A stretch of 64,000 bases of DNA from Methylomonas sp. (lineage in GTDB: Bacteria; Pseudomonadota; Gammaproteobacteria; Methylococcales; Methylomonadaceae): contig NZ_JALOBS010000003.1 of the NCBI RefSeq assembly GCF_023228165.1, forward strand, positions 62,001 through 126,000, given 5' to 3'. Made by a program: the position numbers and the translations under genes. Of the stretch, positions 60,790 to 64,000 are shown piece by piece. Within the stretch, counting starts at the first letter, position 1; the number at the start of each line of letters is the position of its first letter. The notes below the pieces were generated by a model. The model ran no database searches, was not told the DNA's origin, and worked only from the letters and a program-made list of their open reading frames with translations.

Positions 60790-62616
60790 TTACTTTTCCA
60801 AATAAGTATAGGCGTTTAATCCGGCTAATAATTCCTGCTCGAAGGCTTGTTTTTGCGCGGCACTGAGAGCGGTGTTATCGAGCTTGTGCCGATAGGCGAC
60901 TTTTAAGGCAGAGGTATTGATATGCACGTAGTCCAGCAATTCGCTGACGTTTTCGCCTTCCATGAATTCGCCAAAACGGTAGCCGTCGCCGTCCACTTCG
61001 ATGTTAATGGAATGGGTGTCGCCAAACAAGTTATGCATGTCACCGAGAATTTCCTGATAGGCGCCGACCATGAAAAAACCGATCAGATACTCCTCGTTAT
61101 CGGTAATGGCATGCAGAGGTAAGGTATTACTGATATTTTGATGATCCACATATTGGTCGATGCGGCCGTCGGAATCGCAGGTCAGATCCTGCAATACCGC
61201 GCGGCGGGTGGGCTGTTGTTCCAGGCGATGAATCGGCAGGATAGGAAAAATCTGTTCTATGCCCCAGATATCCGGCATGGATTGAAACAGGGAAAAATTG
61301 CAGAACACTTTATCGGCCAGCTTTTCGTCCAGTTCCCGCAGAATTTCGCGGTGCTGATGATTATGCGGATTCAGGTTGTTTTGAATTTGCTGGCACAAGC
61401 TGACATAGTTTTTTTCAGTTTCCGCCAGTTCAGGCAACGACAAATCGCCCTGCACAAAACGCGCCCGTGCTTCCGCCATATCGAATTGGGCGTTATGGTA
61501 GGCCTCGCTGATATTGTTGAAAACAGCGATTGGTACATTATCGGCGCCTTGCAGACTTTCCACCTCGGTGACGTTGGTAATCAATACAGCATGGTGGGCG
61601 GTGATGGCCCGGCCGGATTCGGTAATGATATGCGGTTGCGGCAGGTTGTGCTCGCGACTGGCTTCCGCAAAACTGCGCACGATGTTCTCGGCGTATTCGT
61701 TCATGCTGTAATTGATCGAGCATTCCCGGCGCGAGCCGCTGCCATCGTAATCCACTCCCAGGCCGCCACCGGCGTCTACGGTGGTGATATTGGCGCCAAG
61801 CTTATGCAGTTGTAGGTAAAATTGCCCTGCTTCTTTGAGCGCCAGTTTGATGTCATGGATATTGGCGATTTGCGAGCCCATGTGAAAATGCATTAGCTGC
61901 AAGCAATCCAGCATGGATTTTTCCCGCAAACCGGCTATCAGTTGCAATACTTCGCTGGCATGCAGGCCGAATTTGGATTTTTCCCCACCGCTGTTTTGCC
62001 ATTTGCCTGCGCTGATGGTAGATAAGCGTACCCTCAAGCCGATCAAGGGGCGCACGTTTAGCTTGGCTGCTTCCGCAATGATCAGTGCCAATTCAGAGGG
62101 CTTTTCGATAACTATGAATACCGACAAACCCATCAGTTGCCCCATTAAGGCCATGCGGATATACAGCCTGTCCTTGTAACCGTTGCAAACGATGGTGCCG
62201 CCGGGCTTAGCCAGACCCAGAATCGCCAGCAACTCCGGCTTACTGCCGGCTTCCAGGCCGATGTGTTCGGCGGAGACGATGCTTTCGACCACATTGCCTT
62301 GTTGATTGACTTTAATCGGATATACCGGAGTGTAATGGCCGCTGTAATCATGGGCTAGTCTGGCCTGATCGAAGGCCTGTTGTAGTCGGCGAATGCGATC
62401 GGGCAAAATATCGGTAAACCGTACCAGAACCGGAAAGTGTAAGCCTTTGTTTTGCAAGGCCTTGGCAATATCATGCAAATCGATCTCGGTGGTACAGTCG
62501 GTTTGCGGCTTGACACTGACATGGCCCTGCTCGTTAATGGAAAAATAACCGCTTCCCCATTGTCGGATAGCATAAAGCTGTTTGGATTGTTCAATCGACC
62601 ATGATGGTGTTTGCAC
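60790..62616 (-). CDS. speA: Biosynthetic arginine decarboxylase
   Basis: A 608-residue PLP enzyme converting arginine to agmatine, the first step of one putrescine route. The fold-III PLP motif (YPIKVNQQ with the Schiff-base Lys) is near residue 100, the glycine-rich TVDAGGGLGVDYDG near 285, and the C-terminal domain has CDSDGRIDQY. It is somewhat shorter than E. coli SpeA (658). It diverges from speE with 86 bases between, so the two polyamine genes share a promoter region. Confidence 0.95.
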   Translation of the reverse strand: MQTPSWSIEQSKQLYAIRQWGSGYFSINEQGHVSVKPQTDCTTEIDLHDIAKALQNKGLHFPVLVRFTDILPDRIRRLQQAFDQARLAHDYSGHYTPVYPIKVNQQGNVVESIVSAEHIGLEAGSKPELLAILGLAKPGGTIVCNGYKDRLYIRMALMGQLMGLSVFIVIEKPSELALIIAEAAKLNVRPLIGLRVRLSTISAGKWQNSGGEKSKFGLHASEVLQLIAGLREKSMLDCLQLMHFHMGSQIANIHDIKLALKEAGQFYLQLHKLGANITTVDAGGGLGVDYDGSGSRRECSINYSMNEYAENIVRSFAEASREHNLPQPHIITESGRAITAHHAVLITNVTEVESLQGADNVPIAVFNNISEAYHNAQFDMAEARARFVQGDLSLPELAETEKNYVSLCQQIQNNLNPHNHQHREILRELDEKLADKVFCNFSLFQSMPDIWGIEQIFPILPIHRLEQQPTRRAVLQDLTCDSDGRIDQYVDHQNISNTLPLHAITDNEEYLIGFFMVGAYQEILGDMHNLFGDTHSINIEVDGDGYRFGEFMEGENVSELLDYVHINTSALKVAYRHKLDNTALSAAQKQAFEQELLAGLNAYTYLEK

Positions 62617-62702
62617 GCACGCTCCTAAAGGACTGTCATAAAGGTGCGGAAATTCTAAAGTATAATGGCGACGCTTATATGACTTTTTACAGGACTTTCA
62701 TC
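62617..62702 (+). promoter_or_regulatory. speA-speE divergent promoter region
   Basis: A perfect -10 element TATAAT lies at 62661-62666 for speE; the -35 is weak. AGGA at 62691-62694, eight bases before the ATG at 62703, fixes the speE start. Confidence 0.6.
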
Positions 62703-63548
62703 ATGCTCGACGATCAATGGTTCAGCGAAGCGCAAATTGCCTCCGGTACCGGCTTTTCTTTAAAAATCACTCGCAAGCTGCACGAGGAGCAATCCGAGTT
62801 TCAATTTCTGGAAATTTACGAGACCGAGCAGTTTGGCAACCTCATGGTAATCGATGGCTGTACCATGGTGTCTACCCGCGACAACTTCTTCTATCACGAG
62901 ATGATGAGTCACCCGGTGTTGTATACTCACCCTAATCCGAAAAAGGTCTGGATCATCGGCGGCGGCGATTGCGGGACCCTGCGGGAAGTTCTGAAACATC
63001 CGCATGTTGAGCAAGCGGTACAAATCGATATCGACGAACGGGTGACCCGGTTGGCCGAGATTTATTTTCCGGAATTATGCGAGTCCAATAACGATCCGCG
63101 TGCCGATTTGAAATTTATCGACGGTATCAAATGGGTGAAAGATGCGCCGCCCAATAGTGTCGATATCATTATTGTTGACAGTACCGACCCGGTCGGTCCG
63201 GCGGAAGGCTTGTTTAGCGCCGACTTTTATAAAGACTGTTTTAATTGTCTGACCGAAAACGGCATTGTGGTACAGCAAAGCGAATCGGCGCTGTTGCACA
63301 TGAAAATTCTGAAGGAAATGCGCGACGAGATGCTGGCAGGCGGTTTCACGCACCTGCAAACCGTGTTTTTTCCACAATGTATTTATCCTTCAGGCTGGTG
63401 GAGTGCTACGATGGCCGGCAAAAGGGCACTTTCCGCATTTCGTGAGCAAGATGCGTCCGATAAAAGTTTTGATACGGTTTATTACAATAGCGATATACAT
63501 AAAGCCAGTTTGGCAATGCCGGAGTTTTTTAAGAAGGCCTTTGCATAA
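62703..63548 (+). CDS. speE: Spermidine synthase (polyamine aminopropyltransferase)
   Basis: A 281-residue enzyme that moves the aminopropyl group of decarboxylated SAM onto putrescine. The dcSAM-binding loop is IIGGGDCGTLREVLKH, the acceptor site DSTDPVGPAEG, and YPSGWWSA lies near the end. The frame is open to 62601, but those residues lie in the speA upstream region; MLDDQWFSE at 62703 has the ribosome-binding site AGGA. It is divergent from speA. Confidence 0.95.
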   Translation: MLDDQWFSEAQIASGTGFSLKITRKLHEEQSEFQFLEIYETEQFGNLMVIDGCTMVSTRDNFFYHEMMSHPVLYTHPNPKKVWIIGGGDCGTLREVLKHPHVEQAVQIDIDERVTRLAEIYFPELCESNNDPRADLKFIDGIKWVKDAPPNSVDIIIVDSTDPVGPAEGLFSADFYKDCFNCLTENGIVVQQSESALLHMKILKEMRDEMLAGGFTHLQTVFFPQCIYPSGWWSATMAGKRALSAFREQDASDKSFDTVYYNSDIHKASLAMPEFFKKAFA

Positions 63549-63560
63549 CAGGTATATAGA

Positions 63561-63586
63561 ATAATCCGGCGCATCAGTCGGATTAT
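63561..63586. repeat. Hairpin 1 after speE
   Basis: ATAATCCG / CGGATTAT, 8-bp perfect stem, 10-base loop. Confidence 0.6.
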
Positions 63587-63593
63587 CGTCTGG

Positions 63594-63619
63594 CAGTGCT
63601 GACAGTTTTGTCAGTACTG
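63594..63619. repeat. Hairpin 2 after speE
   Basis: CAGTGCTGACA / TGTCAGTACTG, an 11-bp stem with one G-T pair and a four-base loop. It lacks a T tract, so it may act in RNA stability or Rho-dependent ending rather than as a simple terminator. Confidence 0.6.
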
Positions 63620-63927
63620 GTCACGATTGGCAGTCGTCAGAATGCTCAACATGGATCATTTTATCGAACCGTATTCGCCAAGTTTGGCGTTGATGGTGCG
63701 GCATATACTAAGAAAATTATGTAGCCGCATAATTAATCATTTAAAAACAGGCTGTTATGGAATGTCTGTTAAACTATGGGACTTACTAAGCTTTGAAGTA
63801 AATAAATCGCTAAGTACAATTGACGGATATGGCACGTTAATCGCTTTACTCAATTGGTCAGCAGGTAGTTATTTGGTTTGTTAACCACCTGATGCGATTA
63901 ATAATAATGAAAAAATAGGTATAGGTA

Positions 63928-64000
63928 ATGATAAAGATCAAAGCTTTCAATGTTGTATTAACGGCGGCCGCATTTGCGGCGTTGTTCCTATTGTTACCCG
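63928..64000 (+). CDS. Start of an exported protein gene, C-terminus outside window
   Basis: From the ATG at 63928 the frame reads MIKIKAFNVVLTAAAFAALF and runs off the right edge. The basic start followed by a hydrophobic run of Ala, Leu and Phe is a Sec signal peptide. AGGTA lies shortly upstream. No more can be said about the product. Confidence 0.6.
   Translation, partial: MIKIKAFNVVLTAAAFAALFLLLP

Larger units (their letters stand above)
63549..63927. other. Intergenic region with two tandem hairpins
   Basis: About 380 bases without a supported gene. Two hairpins follow speE (63561-63586 and 63594-63619). The rest is A+T-rich and probably holds the promoter of the gene entering at 63928. 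Confidence 0.45.

Noticed and set aside
63627..63884. 85-codon frame after speE
   Set aside because: No ribosome-binding site or known pattern, in an A+T-rich gap; not supported.

Overview
This window is chromosomal DNA around the replication origin of a gammaproteobacterium. The dnaA-dnaN-recF-gyrB block, the gammaproteobacterial forms of HemL, HldE, UbiA, SpeA and SpeE, a PEP-CTERM-type secreted metalloprotease and the general character of the proteins suggest a methanotroph-like member of the Methylococcales (Methylomonas-like). That assignment is inference: no methane-oxidation gene is present. No rRNA, tRNA or CRISPR array was seen.

Layout. 1-5.6 kb is a minus-strand signalling operon: a large hybrid histidine kinase, two single-domain response regulators and a GAF/degenerate-GGDEF/EAL protein cut by the window edge. 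An IS3-type remnant (5.7-6.25 kb), a TauE/SafE permease, an RND efflux pump with its lipoprotein adaptor and a probable hotdog-fold protein follow. A gap at 12.6-12.9 kb carries two perfect DnaA boxes inside a large dyad. Then come rmuC, hemL, a lipoprotein gene and gmk (minus strand), and dnaA, dnaN, recF and gyrB (plus strand), with two near-consensus parS sites at the recF/gyrB junction. 23-25 kb is a small accessory patch: an MntA antitoxin with a deleted HepT toxin, a uracil-DNA glycosylase-like gene and a VOC protein. 25.2-34.9 kb holds a GFA protein, an SDR, an Old Yellow Enzyme, a GNAT, a frameshifted EamA transporter, and a second RND pump with adaptor and TetR regulator. The TetR promoter holds two 18-bp palindromic operators.

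35.3-46.8 kb is the most unusual part. After a Tat-exported MepK-like (DUF882) protein and a membrane-anchored protein of unknown function lies a 1756-residue protein made almost entirely of about 218 octapeptides (L-S/T-T-D-Q-I-x-A). Much of it is arranged in an exact 408-bp higher-order repeat. Directly downstream are a TPR-GT41 (OGT/SPINDLY-like) glycosyltransferase, an FkbM methyltransferase and a convergent GT2 glycosyltransferase. I propose, as inference, a dedicated system that O-glycosylates, and perhaps methylates, the Ser/Thr-rich repeat protein.

46.9-64 kb returns mostly to core and envelope functions: WrbA, a DUF2490 protein, an ArsC-like protein, HldE, UbiA, a pentapeptide-repeat protein, an amino-acid permease, the metalloprotease, Ugd, a beta-hydroxyacid dehydrogenase, an SGNH esterase, and the divergent polyamine genes speA and speE. 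It is interrupted at 50.3-52.6 kb by an accessory island with a toxin-antitoxin pair, an XRE regulator, a decayed antitoxin copy and a protein of unknown, possibly defence-related, function.
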